A stretch of 64,000 nucleotides of DNA from positions 1,984,001 to 2,048,000 of the forward strand of contig NZ_CP038020.1 of assembly GCF_010120595.1 (NCBI RefSeq). Direction: 5' to 3'. The first letter of the stretch is position 1. The number at the start of each line of letters is the position of its first letter. Source of the stretch: Streptococcus thermophilus. GTDB taxonomy: Bacteria; Bacillota; Bacilli; Lactobacillales; Streptococcaceae. Position numbers and translations under genes: made by a program. The notes beneath the pieces are model-generated. The model was given only the letters and a program-made list of their open reading frames with translations, ran no database searches and had not been told where the DNA came from. Of this stretch, positions 28,438 through 36,821 are shown one piece after another.

Positions 28438-28465
28438 ATTGTACTCCTTTTTAAAAAGATGTCAA
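28438..28465 (-). promoter_or_regulatory. Promoter of the T-box-trp transcript
   Basis: On the minus strand TTGACA (28460-28465) and TACAAT (28438-28443) are separated by 16 bp, giving a start near 28431, at the beginning of the T-box leader. Confidence 0.85.
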
Positions 28466-28557
28466 GAATTTTCTGTTAATTTTGACAATTCTTCTCCTAT
28501 AGGATTAGTCTATACCTAATCCAGATAGTGAGATAGTCTTGCCCCTAAGCTACACAA

Positions 28558-28678
28558 AATAAAAAAGCCCCCGAAAGGGACTTCTTGGGCTGATAAACAA
28601 CGGCAGGGTGACAGTCCTGCATCTCTTTCAGTCCCGAAGGTGCGGCGGCTACCTCTTCCGCTCTCGTTGTTATTCCTT
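28558..28678 (-). ncRNA. Probable free-standing structured small RNA, about 117 nt
   Basis: The minus strand reads a closed unit. An extended -10 TGATATAAC (28685-28692) predicts a start near 28677. Directly after it AATAACAACG pairs with CGTTGTTTAT (28593-28602) as a closing stem. Inside are GCGG/CCGC, a CCTTCGGG tetraloop hairpin and GCAGG/CCTGC. A terminator, AGTCCC/GGGGCT with TTTTTT, ends it at 28561-28582. It is G+C-rich compared with its surroundings. A 66-codon frame across it has no ribosome binding site. I could not match it to a known RNA family. Confidence 0.65.
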
Positions 28679-28690
28679 ACCCATGTTATA

Positions 28691-29041
28691 TCACATTTTC
28701 TTCGCTCTACCAGCATTTAGATAGTTTTTCAGCTTAGAATCTTTAATCACAAACATGGTACGGACATTAAGTTTATCACATAATGTAACCGCTACTAAAA
28801 CATTACCATCAATACGTTTGATGTATTCCAAGGACTGGCCATCAGGATGGCGACCGATATAGTCCGGATGAGCAATAATCTCTGGAATACGTTCATAGAT
28901 GGCATCAAAATCACTAAATTCCTGGCGATGTTTTTCCATATGCTTCTTACGTTGTGCAGACTGCGTGATGTCTTCACCAGGCTTGTAGTCTAAATTAAAA
29001 GCTTTAATGACTTTTGGCGTCAAGTGCCCTACTATTTTCAT
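28691..29041 (-). CDS. Small PBECR-type nuclease-fold protein
   Basis: The 116-residue protein contains IPEIIAHPDYIGRHPDGQSLEYIKRIDGNVLVAV (in parts), which resembles the phage Barnase-EndoU-ColicinE5/RelE-like nuclease (PBECR) domains seen in phage and polymorphic toxin proteins. Here the domain forms the whole C-terminal two thirds, with a short charged N-terminus. No antitoxin-like partner is adjacent. Catalytic residues were not assigned and the family call is from memory of similar streptococcal annotations. Confidence 0.55.
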   Translation of the reverse strand: MKIVGHLTPKVIKAFNLDYKPGEDITQSAQRKKHMEKHRQEFSDFDAIYERIPEIIAHPDYIGRHPDGQSLEYIKRIDGNVLVAVTLCDKLNVRTMFVIKDSKLKNYLNAGRAKKM

Positions 29042-29122
29042 GCCTTTATTGTACCATACCTAATGCCCATCAAGGATTTTCCTATTATTTAGCTATCAAA
29101 AAACTAAAGTCTGTTAGCAAGC

Positions 29123-31483
29123 TTAAGTTTTGCTTTGTGCTTTTTGGAAAGCACCTTGTTTGTAGCTAATCCAGAAGAAAAACGGTGTACAGATAGCCAT
29201 TGCGACCAGATAGATTGGCAATGTGTAGCTATTAAGTGTTGAGATTGCAATCACATCTCGAAGATAGTAGGAACTGATTAAGAAGCCAAAGACTGAGTAG
29301 ATAATCAAGGCCACACGCCCCTTATTTAAGGGGATACAAGCACGAATAACGGCAAGAATACCCGTTGATCCCATCATATAATAAGAAAGCGTCAGCATGT
29401 CTGTACTACTCATACCAAGATAGACCTGAGACAGATGGAAAATAAGAACACTGATAACCAGCATCAAGGCATTAGGAATAGCCAACTGAAGCGAACGTCT
29501 GAGGAAATGTTTCTCAACAGGACGAATATTACGTTCGAAGGTCAAAACAAATGGTGGAAGACCCTCGATAAACTGACCTGCCAAGGTCATCTGAACCTGA
29601 ATGAATGGAAAGACCAAGAGGTACTCCGCCTTTCCAAAAACAATACTGCCAATACAGATAAGCCCCAAAAGGAAGGAATAAACAGTTTTAATGAGGAAAA
29701 TAGGTGCAATGTGGGCAATATTATTAACCACACGGCGTCCCTCAAATAGAATTTCAGGAATGTCCTTAAACTCAGAATCCATTAGCACCAAGTTAGCAAT
29801 CTGGCGTGTAGCCGGATCTCCCTCTGCCATAACAATCGAACAATCCGCCTCACGCAGTGCCAAGATATCATTGACACCGTCACCAGTCATAGCCGTGGTA
29901 TGCCCATTGGCATTAAGGGTTTGGATTAATAACTTTTTCTGATGCGGAGATACACGACCAAAAATCGCAGTATCCTCAGCCAAAGCCTCCAACTCCTCAT
30001 CGCTGACCTTAGAACAGTCAATATAGCTTTGATAATCGGCAAAACCAGCTTGATGAGCAATATGAGAAACCGTCACTGGATTGTCACCAGAAATAATCTT
30101 AAGTGTCACATCTTCTGAACGCAGGTATTCCAGAGTTTCTGCAGCATCCTCACGAATAGGATCGGCAATTTCAAGCAAGGTCAAAGCCTCGATATCATTC
30201 GGCAAAATCATGGTCTCTGTGGCAATACCTGACTGACTCCAAGCCAAAATCAAAACACGAGACCCTCGCGCCTGAGCCTTATCGACTTCTTTAGGATTCT
30301 CCTTAAGAAGCATCTCAGGTGCTCCCAAAAAGAGAGTTCCAAGCCCATTGATGCTCACAGCACCCCATTTACGATTGCTTGAAAATGGAATAACATCACC
30401 TACCTGATAATGATGTTCCAGACCCTCATAAGCATTTCGAATAGCCTGAGCTGTTGCGTTTTTATCCTTGCTATGTTGCATATAAGCCGCAAGCAAACGT
30501 TCCAACTCCTCTTTCGTAAAACGCTCTGACAGTAGCTCCAGACCTTTAACTGTCATCTTTCCTTGTGTAATCGTCCCTGTCTTATCTAAACAAAGCACAT
30601 CTACACGGGCCAAGGTTTCAACAGAGTACATCTCTTGCACAAGGATGTGTTTCATCCCAAGCTTAATGACAGCCGTCAAAAGTGATGTAATAGTCAAAAG
30701 GGTAATTCCCTTAGGCAACATTCCCAGAAGGGCTGTTGAACTGGTAACGACCGACTCTTGAAGAGAAAGCTGCTTAATCATGTAAGCCTCGAAAAAGAGT
30801 GCAAGCCCAAATGGTATAACAATCTTTCCCGTAAACTTAGCAATCTTGTCCATGTTATAAAGGATACAGGACACGATTGGCTTATGAGTCTTGGCCTCTA
30901 ACATAAGCTTGTTGGCGTAATTGTCCTCGGCTACGTTAATGACCTTAGCATAGACTTGACCACTCACAAGATAAGAACCTGAGAGCAACTCCTTCCCATC
31001 TTTCTTTAGAATCTGATCACTCTCACCAGTCAGCATAGCCTCGTTAAGCTCAGCCATTCCATCAACAACCACTGCATCACTGGGAACCTGCTCACCCGCA
31101 GACAAGAGCATGATATCATCTAAGACAATATCCTTAGGATCGATGGAAACAAGCTGTCCATCACGCACCACACGAATCTGATCCTGATTCATGAGATTGA
31201 GCTTATCAATCATGCGACGGGCACGCAACTCTGTCATCATCCCCGTAAAGGCATTAAGCACAATAATCCCGAAGAAAAATAGATTGGACCAAGCCTGAAC
31301 AGCAATCAAGGCCACAAAGATTGCAAAATTAAGCATATTAAAGGAGTTGAAGACATTACGCCTAAAAATCTCCCAATTGCTGGAGCCAGCTTTTGCTTTA
31401 AAATAATTTGTTTTACCTGCATCTATCCGCTGCTTGACCTCCACCTGAGTCAAGCCTTGTAACTGTTTTTTCACAACTTTCAT
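29123..31483 (-). CDS. P-type cation-transporting ATPase (E1-E2, Ca2+/Mg2+ type)
   Basis: The 786-residue pump has TGES in the actuator domain, the phosphorylation site [25 protein letters not shown] (in parts) and a large C-terminal membrane part. The membrane motif is MLPKGITLL where SERCA-type pumps have PEGL. It resembles the streptococcal MgtA/CaxP group implicated in Ca2+ export, but the ion is not proven. A TTG nine codons upstream (31510) is an alternative start; neither has a clear ribosome binding site. The PBECR gene follows 80 bp later. Confidence 0.87.
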   Translation of the reverse strand: MKVVKKQLQGLTQVEVKQRIDAGKTNYFKAKAGSSNWEIFRRNVFNSFNMLNFAIFVALIAVQAWSNLFFFGIIVLNAFTGMMTELRARRMIDKLNLMNQDQIRVVRDGQLVSIDPKDIVLDDIMLLSAGEQVPSDAVVVDGMAELNEAMLTGESDQILKKDGKELLSGSYLVSGQVYAKVINVAEDNYANKLMLEAKTHKPIVSCILYNMDKIAKFTGKIVIPFGLALFFEAYMIKQLSLQESVVTSSTALLGMLPKGITLLTITSLLTAVIKLGMKHILVQEMYSVETLARVDVLCLDKTGTITQGKMTVKGLELLSERFTKEELERLLAAYMQHSKDKNATAQAIRNAYEGLEHHYQVGDVIPFSSNRKWGAVSINGLGTLFLGAPEMLLKENPKEVDKAQARGSRVLILAWSQSGIATETMILPNDIEALTLLEIADPIREDAAETLEYLRSEDVTLKIISGDNPVTVSHIAHQAGFADYQSYIDCSKVSDEELEALAEDTAIFGRVSPHQKKLLIQTLNANGHTTAMTGDGVNDILALREADCSIVMAEGDPATRQIANLVLMDSEFKDIPEILFEGRRVVNNIAHIAPIFLIKTVYSFLLGLICIGSIVFGKAEYLLVFPFIQVQMTLAGQFIEGLPPFVLTFERNIRPVEKHFLRRSLQLAIPNALMLVISVLIFHLSQVYLGMSSTDMLTLSYYMMGSTGILAVIRACIPLNKGRVALIIYSVFGFLISSYYLRDVIAISTLNSYTLPIYLVAMAICTPFFFWISYKQGAFQKAQSKT

Positions 31484-31617
31484 AGTAGCATAAAAACGAG
31501 GTGTTTTCAAAGGTTAGCCGTCATGAATACCAAGGAAATAAACCTATTACCCCTCATGCTTTTTTCACTCTGCCATCCAGGCCAATAAACCCAACAAAAA
31601 TATTCTGTAGGATTATA

Positions 31618-31695
31618 TTCTCTAATTAAACCTACTTCGGTAAAGTAGATTAAACAACCATTGAAGATTGATAAAAGGTTTTGTATGAACCTTCA
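31618..31695. repeat. Dispersed repeat, copy 2 (related to 2215-2290)
   Basis: The same blocks as copy 1 are present, here with an intact CTACTTCGGTAAAGTAG hairpin and AACC...GGTT flanks. It lies upstream of the ATPase gene in the same orientation relative to the window. Confidence 0.55.
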
Positions 31696-31742
31696 TGATT
31701 GAGGAAAAATCTTCCTTAATCTCTCGTTTAATTTGTGATTCA

Positions 31743-32138
31743 TTAACTTGATTTTTTTGCTTCTTCTGAAAAATAACTGACGTCCTCAAATCTAAACGTA
31801 CTGTTAAAACCAACAGTCATATTATCCTTATCATATAAAAAGCTTCCTAAGGATTTTGTTAGAAAAGATTTACTTTTAGTATTTATAATATCGTTTGTTC
31901 CATCATCATATATAATATTGTCGATTTTAGGAGTATAAATCCACCCCACATTCTTTACCAACATAACTAAATCCGTTTCTGTCCCCTCCTTATGAGGGAT
32001 ATGCTGAGCATAATAAACAGAGTTAAATTTTAAATTACAATAAGTATAGAGACTCATACACAAGACTATAAGCAGTCCGACATCCCTAAAATATTTCTTT
32101 TTTGCATTGTCATCTTCTCTCTCCTTTTCTATCTCCAA
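31743..32138 (-). CDS. Unknown small membrane protein, start region probably frameshifted
   Basis: The open frame has up to 131 residues with one membrane helix (GLLIVLCMSLYTYC, residues about 21-34) followed by a polar domain, probably outside the cell. The frame can only start at a TTG without a ribosome binding site. A good AAAGGAG with ATGACAATGCAAAAAAG behind it is in another frame and stops after 14 codons. One more A in the six-A run would join them as MTMQKKKYFRDVGLL. The 5' part of the same gene occurs again at 41924-42210. Function unknown. Confidence 0.55.
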   Translation of the reverse strand: MEIEKEREDDNAKKKYFRDVGLLIVLCMSLYTYCNLKFNSVYYAQHIPHKEGTETDLVMLVKNVGWIYTPKIDNIIYDDGTNDIINTKSKSFLTKSLGSFLYDKDNMTVGFNSTFRFEDVSYFSEEAKKSS

Positions 32139-32465
32139 TTACATGTTGACTAGGTTAACAATTAAGCATTGTACACTATTCATAACAAGTCTTAAAACTT
32201 CAAGGATTTGTGGCTTCTGTAATTGCTTCTACAGCTTTTTAACAAAGCCTCGTGATATCATCGTTGTAAACAAACTTAACTCTCTTATAATTACGGATTC
32301 TCTTTGACCCTCTCTCACTTTGTCATTCAAACTAAACATGGTATAATAGTTGAGGTATCGACTGTCTCTTCTATTAGGAAAAATAAGGCATCAAAAAGTA
32401 ACAAGAAGGGGCTAAACCCTTTATATGAAAGGAATCTAGAAATTATTATGATGAACATGCAAAAC
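31852..32465. repeat. 614-bp direct repeat, copy A (left end of island)
   Basis: This segment is nearly identical to 41924-42538; I see two substitutions and one extra T. It spans part of the small membrane-protein gene, the intergenic region and promoter, and the first six codons of ybaB. It is continuous with the left chromosomal flank and ends abruptly inside ybaB. Confidence 0.95.
32320..32347 (+). promoter_or_regulatory. Copy A of the ybaB promoter
   Basis: TTGTCA and TATAAT are 16 bp apart, with TG one base before the -10. The copy now drives a truncated ybaB and the DNA of the island's left end. Confidence 0.75.
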
Positions 32466-32531
32466 TTGTTCCAAGAATTTTTTAGGCTTGTTATCATTAT
32501 AAATACTGATTTTAAGGGATTTAACTACTAG
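32448..32531 (+). pseudogene. ybaB: 5' fragment of ybaB fused to island sequence
   Basis: The first six codons (MMNMQN) match the intact gene at 42521. After 32465 the sequence changes to unrelated DNA and the frame ends 22 codons later. It is the broken product of the duplication. Confidence 0.9.
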
Positions 32532-32953
32532 TAAACTTAACAACTTTTATATATTTTACACAATATAGGACAGTAAATGGACAGTGACAGCATAATTGAA
32601 GAGTGAACAAAAAGAGGTATAAAAATACATCTTTTTTGCACAACTATCTATTTTTAGAACTTAGTTGAAAGAATATTGTCTACCCTTCCATAAAATAGAA
32701 AATCTATTTAAATCTTAACCATACATGAATTATTATATTATTTCGACTTTACGTCAACGGCTTTTAAGCAACATTAAAATACTAGCAACGCTAGTGTTTT
32801 AAGTATTACTATAAACAAAGTACAAAACCAATGTTTTTATAAGGGTCTAAAACTCAAAATTCCATACAATTCAACTAATTATAATATAGATAATGTGGAC
32901 TTTCACCCAATAATGTACAAATTAAGCATCAAAATATCAAAAAGTCCGCATTG
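32466..32953. other. Gene-free left part of the island
   Basis: Very A+T-rich DNA with no ORF of note. I see no clear inverted repeat or promoter that belongs to a gene. Confidence 0.5.
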
Positions 32954-33110
32954 CTATCTAGATGATTTTTTTCCTTTCGTTCTACCACCAAGCTTCTCTC
33001 TTATAGCATTGGAGCAAGCTTCCGTTAAAGGTTCACCGATTGCTTCCTTATAGTTAAACCCAAGTAATTGCATTGTCTTTAAAGTGTCTTTATTAAGTAA
33101 AGCAACTAAT
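32954..33110 (-). pseudogene. C-terminal fragment of an unknown gene
   Basis: A minus-strand frame gives about 50 plausible residues (LLNKDTLKTMQLLGFNYKEA, then a basic KLGGRTKGKKSSR tail). Upstream it runs into the antisense of the IS3 fragment, so its own 5' part has been replaced. No family is recognised. Confidence 0.35.
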
Positions 33111-33506
33111 TGTACAGTCATTGCTTGGGATTTGGGCAAGCGAATGACTGTAGAATTAGTGCAAAGAACTTTAAATAAGGCCATTAAATCACAAGACTAT
33201 CCAGAAGCTGTTATTCTTCATTCTGACCAAGGAAGCCAGTATACGAGTCTAGAGTATGAAGAGTTGCTTAAGTATTATGGGATGACTCACTCTTTCAGTC
33301 GAAGGGGACACCCTTATCATAATGCCAGTCTTGAATCTTGGCATGGACATTTAAAAAGAGAGTGGATGTATCAATTTAAATATAAGAACTTTGAAGAAGC
33401 CTATCAGAGTATTTTCTGGTACATCGAAGCCTTTTATAATTCAAAACGAATCCATCAAAGTTCAGGGTATCTTACACCTAATCAATTTGAAAAGGTAAGT
33501 GCTTAA
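33105..33506 (+). pseudogene. C-terminal fragment of an IS3-family OrfB transposase
   Basis: The translation begins in mid-domain (VIAWDLGKRMTVELVQ) and contains HSDQGSQYTS and the HGHLKREW...NSKRIHQSSGYLTPNQFE end of the IS3 DDE domain. The first part of orfB, orfA and the element ends are missing, so it is a relic. Confidence 0.9.
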
Positions 33507-33781
33507 AATAAATAGATTAAAATTCTACGTTTGTTACTCTAAAAACTTGACTTAACGTCAATTCTTTTCTTTTTAGAGAATTGTAAAACTTTACGATTTT
33601 TCTTAAGACCTGGTTTGAAAAGTATGGGTTCCAGTTGGACTAAAAATAGCGTATTATCAAGGCTTTTCAGAACGATATCTACTGATTAATTTCAAAAAAT
33701 ATGAATCAATATATTATAAATAGGGGAATAGTTTAGGTCTGTAAGCATTAAAATAATACACCTAACTTTGGTCAACATTTT

Positions 33782-34363
33782 TTAGTTATTCACTCTTTTT
33801 TCAGATAGTGTTTTTAAAATTATGATGTAAAATGCCGCAATTAAAACACTATAAATCATAATTGGAGGATAGACAATTAATGATAGAATCAATCCCACTC
33901 CTTTAATTATTAGGTCAGGTATCAATAACTTTCTATATTGTGCGGTAGCTTCAAGTAATTCTTTCTGATCCATATTGGGTTTATCAATTACTTTATGTAA
34001 AAACCAGTTTGCTACCGTTGAAACAATAACGATTAGTCCATAAAAGAGCTGTGCCGTATGATTCATGAAATGACTACTAACTATTCCAGTAGCATAGGGC
34101 ATAAATGAAACAAAAAATAAAAGAAACAAATTCCACCAAACAATTTGTTGAGAAATTTTCTCAACCTTTTCCCACAATGTATTTAGTATCATCCATAACC
34201 ATCCCAACCAGAAAAAGGAAAGAAAATAAGCAAAGAAATTTTGCCGTAAATCCCAAAAAGCTTGAAGACTTGGTGTCGTTGGTTTTTCTAACTCTAAAAT
34301 CAAAATGGTCATAATAATTGCTAGAACAGCATCTGTCAATGCAATTAATCTATCTTTCTTCAT
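33782..34363 (-). CDS. TMEM175-family (DUF1211) membrane protein, possible K+ channel
   Basis: The 193-residue protein has about six hydrophobic segments and opens with RLIALTDAVLAIIMTILILEL (in parts), matching the FSDxxxAI pore helix of bacterial TMEM175 proteins (here LTDAVLAI). These act as tetrameric potassium-leak channels. The frame extends ten codons upstream to an ATG at 34393, eight bases after TACAAT, so a leaderless start there is also possible; the start at 34363 gives the normal family N-terminus. It stands alone in the island. Confidence 0.75.
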   Translation of the reverse strand: MKKDRLIALTDAVLAIIMTILILELEKPTTPSLQAFWDLRQNFFAYFLSFFWLGWLWMILNTLWEKVEKISQQIVWWNLFLLFFVSFMPYATGIVSSHFMNHTAQLFYGLIVIVSTVANWFLHKVIDKPNMDQKELLEATAQYRKLLIPDLIIKGVGLILSLIVYPPIMIYSVLIAAFYIIILKTLSEKRVNN

Positions 34364-34664
34364 CGGATTACATCGCCTTTCATTTTGTAGCATTCTATCT
34401 CATTGTATAATATTTATTAATTTTAAATATTGGATATTCATTTAATACTTTGAGTACAAACAAGATACACCAAAAAGCATGTATCGGTCATATTTTATTT
34501 AACTCTAGAAATATTCATCCGCCTAATTAATAAATATATCATAATTCGCAAAAAAATGAGTACTATAAAAGATACATTTTCTTTCAGATTCCTCCCTTTT
34601 CACTTTATCACTTATTGTTGCTTAGATTTATCAAAAACAACCAAATTTGTGTCAATTTCAAGTA

Positions 34665-35168
34665 TTACCTAGTTACAAAAATTGGGGGTGAACAGAAAAA
34701 GCATCCCGTATTTTTGTAACGAAATGCTTTCAATAAATGTAAATAAGTTTTAATGTTTACTAAATCGTCAATCATTATTTTTGCAACTTCTTTACGATAG
34801 CTTGTTCCATATTCTTCTTTCAATCCATAATCAATTCTCTCCTCAAAATTGGTATAAGGATATTGACCAAGTAGCACATTGATACGTTGATCAAATTCAT
34901 AATCAATCCACCACTCCTCAAACAATTCTTTGAAAGATTGCAAATCTGGTTCAGAATTCAATAGGGTTAGTGCATCCATAAAACCTGTTTTATATCCATT
35001 AATTTCTGAGCATAAACCAACGACCTCATCCTTATTAATTTTGGCAAATTCCTAACGCATTTCAAGCAAATCCTTGTCTCTAAATAGTCGTTCAAAGCCC
35101 TCAAGCTGTTTACTAAATTTGTCTAATTTAGTGTAATCCTGACAATTCAATGTTTCTCTAAAATCCGT
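34665..35168 (-). pseudogene. Degraded unknown gene (lost start codon and internal TAG)
   Basis: A continuous minus-strand frame is interrupted only by TAG at 35052-35054, between EMR and EFAKINKDE, where CAG is a likely ancestor. Upstream, AAGGAG is followed six bases later by ACG at 35166-35168, in frame and in the place of a start codon. The downstream part still encodes 104 residues from an internal ATG (34979), acidic and rich in aromatic residues (FEEWWIDYEFDQ). I do not recognise the family. Confidence 0.65.
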
Positions 35169-35182
35169 AATTATCTCCTTTT

Positions 35183-35756
35183 TTGAATTTTAAACTCCTA
35201 CTGAAAATAACACAGTATCCTGTGTATGATTTAGGCTTTTTATTGGATGATACTTCATAAAGAAAAGGTATGTAAAGGTTTACATACTTCAATTATACAT
35301 TTTATTTCCACTTTCGTAACTATCACTTCTTAGAGAGGTTTTTTTAACGTTTTAATTGGCTAAAAATCTTATGGTCATACCAACATAATCAAAGGTTTTA
35401 TTGACGAATCATTCAATTATCAGAATGGTCTGATAATAATAATTACATATGTAGAGTATTCACAAAACTGTTCAAAAAACTACAAGAATCATAACATAAA
35501 CATACTTGAAAATCTATGAAATATTTTGCAAAAACGATTAATGGTTTTCATTATATTTTTTTGTAAGTCCAAGCATTTTCATTGACTTATCAATTTGATA
35601 AGCTTACACTGTTATTTACAGGTATATACTAATATTAATCTTATGATTGTTAAGATTAATATAAAAAATGTTTTAGCTAAAATATAACTATAACTCTTAG
35701 ATTGTTTGATTTTCCAAACAATCTAAATTTCCTCAATTTAGAAGGGGGCAGACATT
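35183..35756 (+). promoter_or_regulatory. Upstream region of the Gls24 cluster with two perfect hairpins
   Basis: No gene is seen. TATTAATCTTA at 35633-35643 pairs with 35651-35661 (11 bp), and TTAGATTGTTTG at 35697-35708 pairs with 35715-35726 (12 bp). The second ends about 30 bases before the glsB ATG. A TTACAC/TACTAA pair 17 bp apart near 35600-35630 is a possible promoter. The hairpins may be operator or leader elements; no T run follows. Confidence 0.5.
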
Positions 35757-35996
35757 ATGCTTTGGGCTATTATCATAGGAGGGCTTATCGGTCTTATTGC
35801 AGGTGGAATCACTAAAAAGGGAGATTCCATGGGAATAATCGCTAATATCATTGCAGGTTTAGTCGGTTCATCTGTTGGACAATCACTTTTCGGTGCATGG
35901 GGACCTAGTCTAGCTGGAATGGCATTAATTCCATCAATCTTAGGAGCGGTTATTGTTGTTTCAGTAGTATCATTTTTCCTAGGGAAAAATGATTGA
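35757..35996 (+). CDS. GlsB/YeaQ/YmgE-family stress response membrane protein
   Basis: The 79-residue protein is almost entirely hydrophobic with three membrane segments and glycine-rich turns (GGLIGLIAGGITKKGDS), the pattern of the transglycosylase-associated/GlsB family. In enterococci and streptococci it accompanies Gls24 and is induced by envelope or bile stress. AAGGGGG precedes the ATG. It is the first gene of the cluster. Confidence 0.88.
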   Translation: MLWAIIIGGLIGLIAGGITKKGDSMGIIANIIAGLVGSSVGQSLFGAWGPSLAGMALIPSILGAVIVVSVVSFFLGKND

Positions 35997-36058
35997 ACTT
36001 GAACCTTTCTTGACAGGAATAGATTAAAGTTCAAATTCTGTTGATGAAAGGATTCAAT

Positions 36059-36625
36059 ATGTCAAAAACCAAAAAAATACTTTACCTTATTTTATGTATT
36101 TTAATCTTGACAATTTTGATTCCTATTTTGCTAGATTATCATAAAGTCAGTGGCTTAGGACTTCATTTAGTTGATTGGAATCAAAATTCCTTTTTAGAAT
36201 TTTATCTTTCAAGATATATTTTCTTGGGTGCTCTAGTACTTTCAGCTGTAGTGTTGTTTCTAATGCTTGTTACACTCTTTTATCCTAAACAATATTTAGA
36301 GATTTAATTACCTGATGTCGATGGTGAACTAAAATTAAAAAATTCAGCTATTGAAGGATTTGTTCGTTGTGTGGTTGCTAATCACAATTTTATAAAGGAT
36401 CCTACTATTAAGGTAAACAGTCGTAAGAATAAATGTTTAGTTCACGTAGAAGGACAAATGCTTCCATCAGACAACATTATTAAACGAACTCAAATAATTA
36501 AAGATGAGATTGCTGATGGTTTGAAACAGTTTTTTGGAATGAATCATCGTGTAAAACTATATATTTCTGTAAAAGAATACAAGCCAAAACCACTACGTAA
36601 AAAAACTGTTAGTCGTGTAAAGTAA
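36059..36625 (+). pseudogene. amaP: amaP-like Asp23 membrane anchor, interrupted by one nonsense codon
   Basis: The first part has two membrane helices and ends ...YPKQYLEI followed by TAA at 36305-36307. The same frame continues without gaps as LPDVDGELKLKNSAIEGFVR and on to VSRVK at 36625, the cytosolic domain of AmaP, for 189 codons in all. A single base change (probably GAA to TAA) explains the break. AmaP ties Asp23/Gls24 to the membrane. A ribosome binding site (AAAGGA) precedes the ATG at 36059; a TTG six codons earlier is less likely. Confidence 0.82.
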
Positions 36626-36636
36626 GGAAGTAAAAA

Positions 36637-36807
36637 ATGGAATGGTTTAAAAAATACCAATATTCATTTCTTTCCGGATTGGCGGGTGTTATCTTAGCTT
36701 GCTTCATCCTATCCTATGGTTTTTTTAAGACTTTATTTGTCTTGATTTGTGCCACTCTAGGAGTTGGAGTTGGATATTACATTCAACAAAAACAATTATT
36801 TAAATAG
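36637..36807 (+). CDS. DUF2273 family small membrane protein
   Basis: The 56-residue protein (MEWFKKYQYSF...) has two hydrophobic segments and a basic end, and lies between amaP and gls24, the usual place of DUF2273 genes. AAGGAAG precedes the ATG. It is probably part of the membrane anchor of the Asp23 complex. Confidence 0.82.
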   Translation: MEWFKKYQYSFLSGLAGVILACFILSYGFFKTLFVLICATLGVGVGYYIQQKQLFK

Positions 36808-36821
36808 TAAAGGTGATTTAT

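Noticed and set aside
28558..28678. Lysine riboswitch
   Set aside because: AGAGGTAGC and CTGTCAC resemble L-box pieces, but the long P2 arm and the GCCGAAG block are missing and no lysine gene follows the terminator.
28516..28716. 66-codon minus-strand ORF
   Set aside because: It lies over the predicted small RNA and its terminator, lacks a ribosome binding site and has an improbable composition.
31484..31740. Manganese riboswitch (yybP-ykoY) upstream of the P-type ATPase
   Set aside because: The GGCTAACCTTTG near the start recalls the 3' strand of this riboswitch, and the pneumococcal homolog is Mn-controlled, but the 5' partner AAAGGGGAGTAG is absent on the minus strand upstream.
33782..34393. 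Bacteriocin immunity protein
   Set aside because: The number and pattern of helices and the LTDAVLAI motif fit TMEM175/DUF1211 better, and no bacteriocin gene is nearby.
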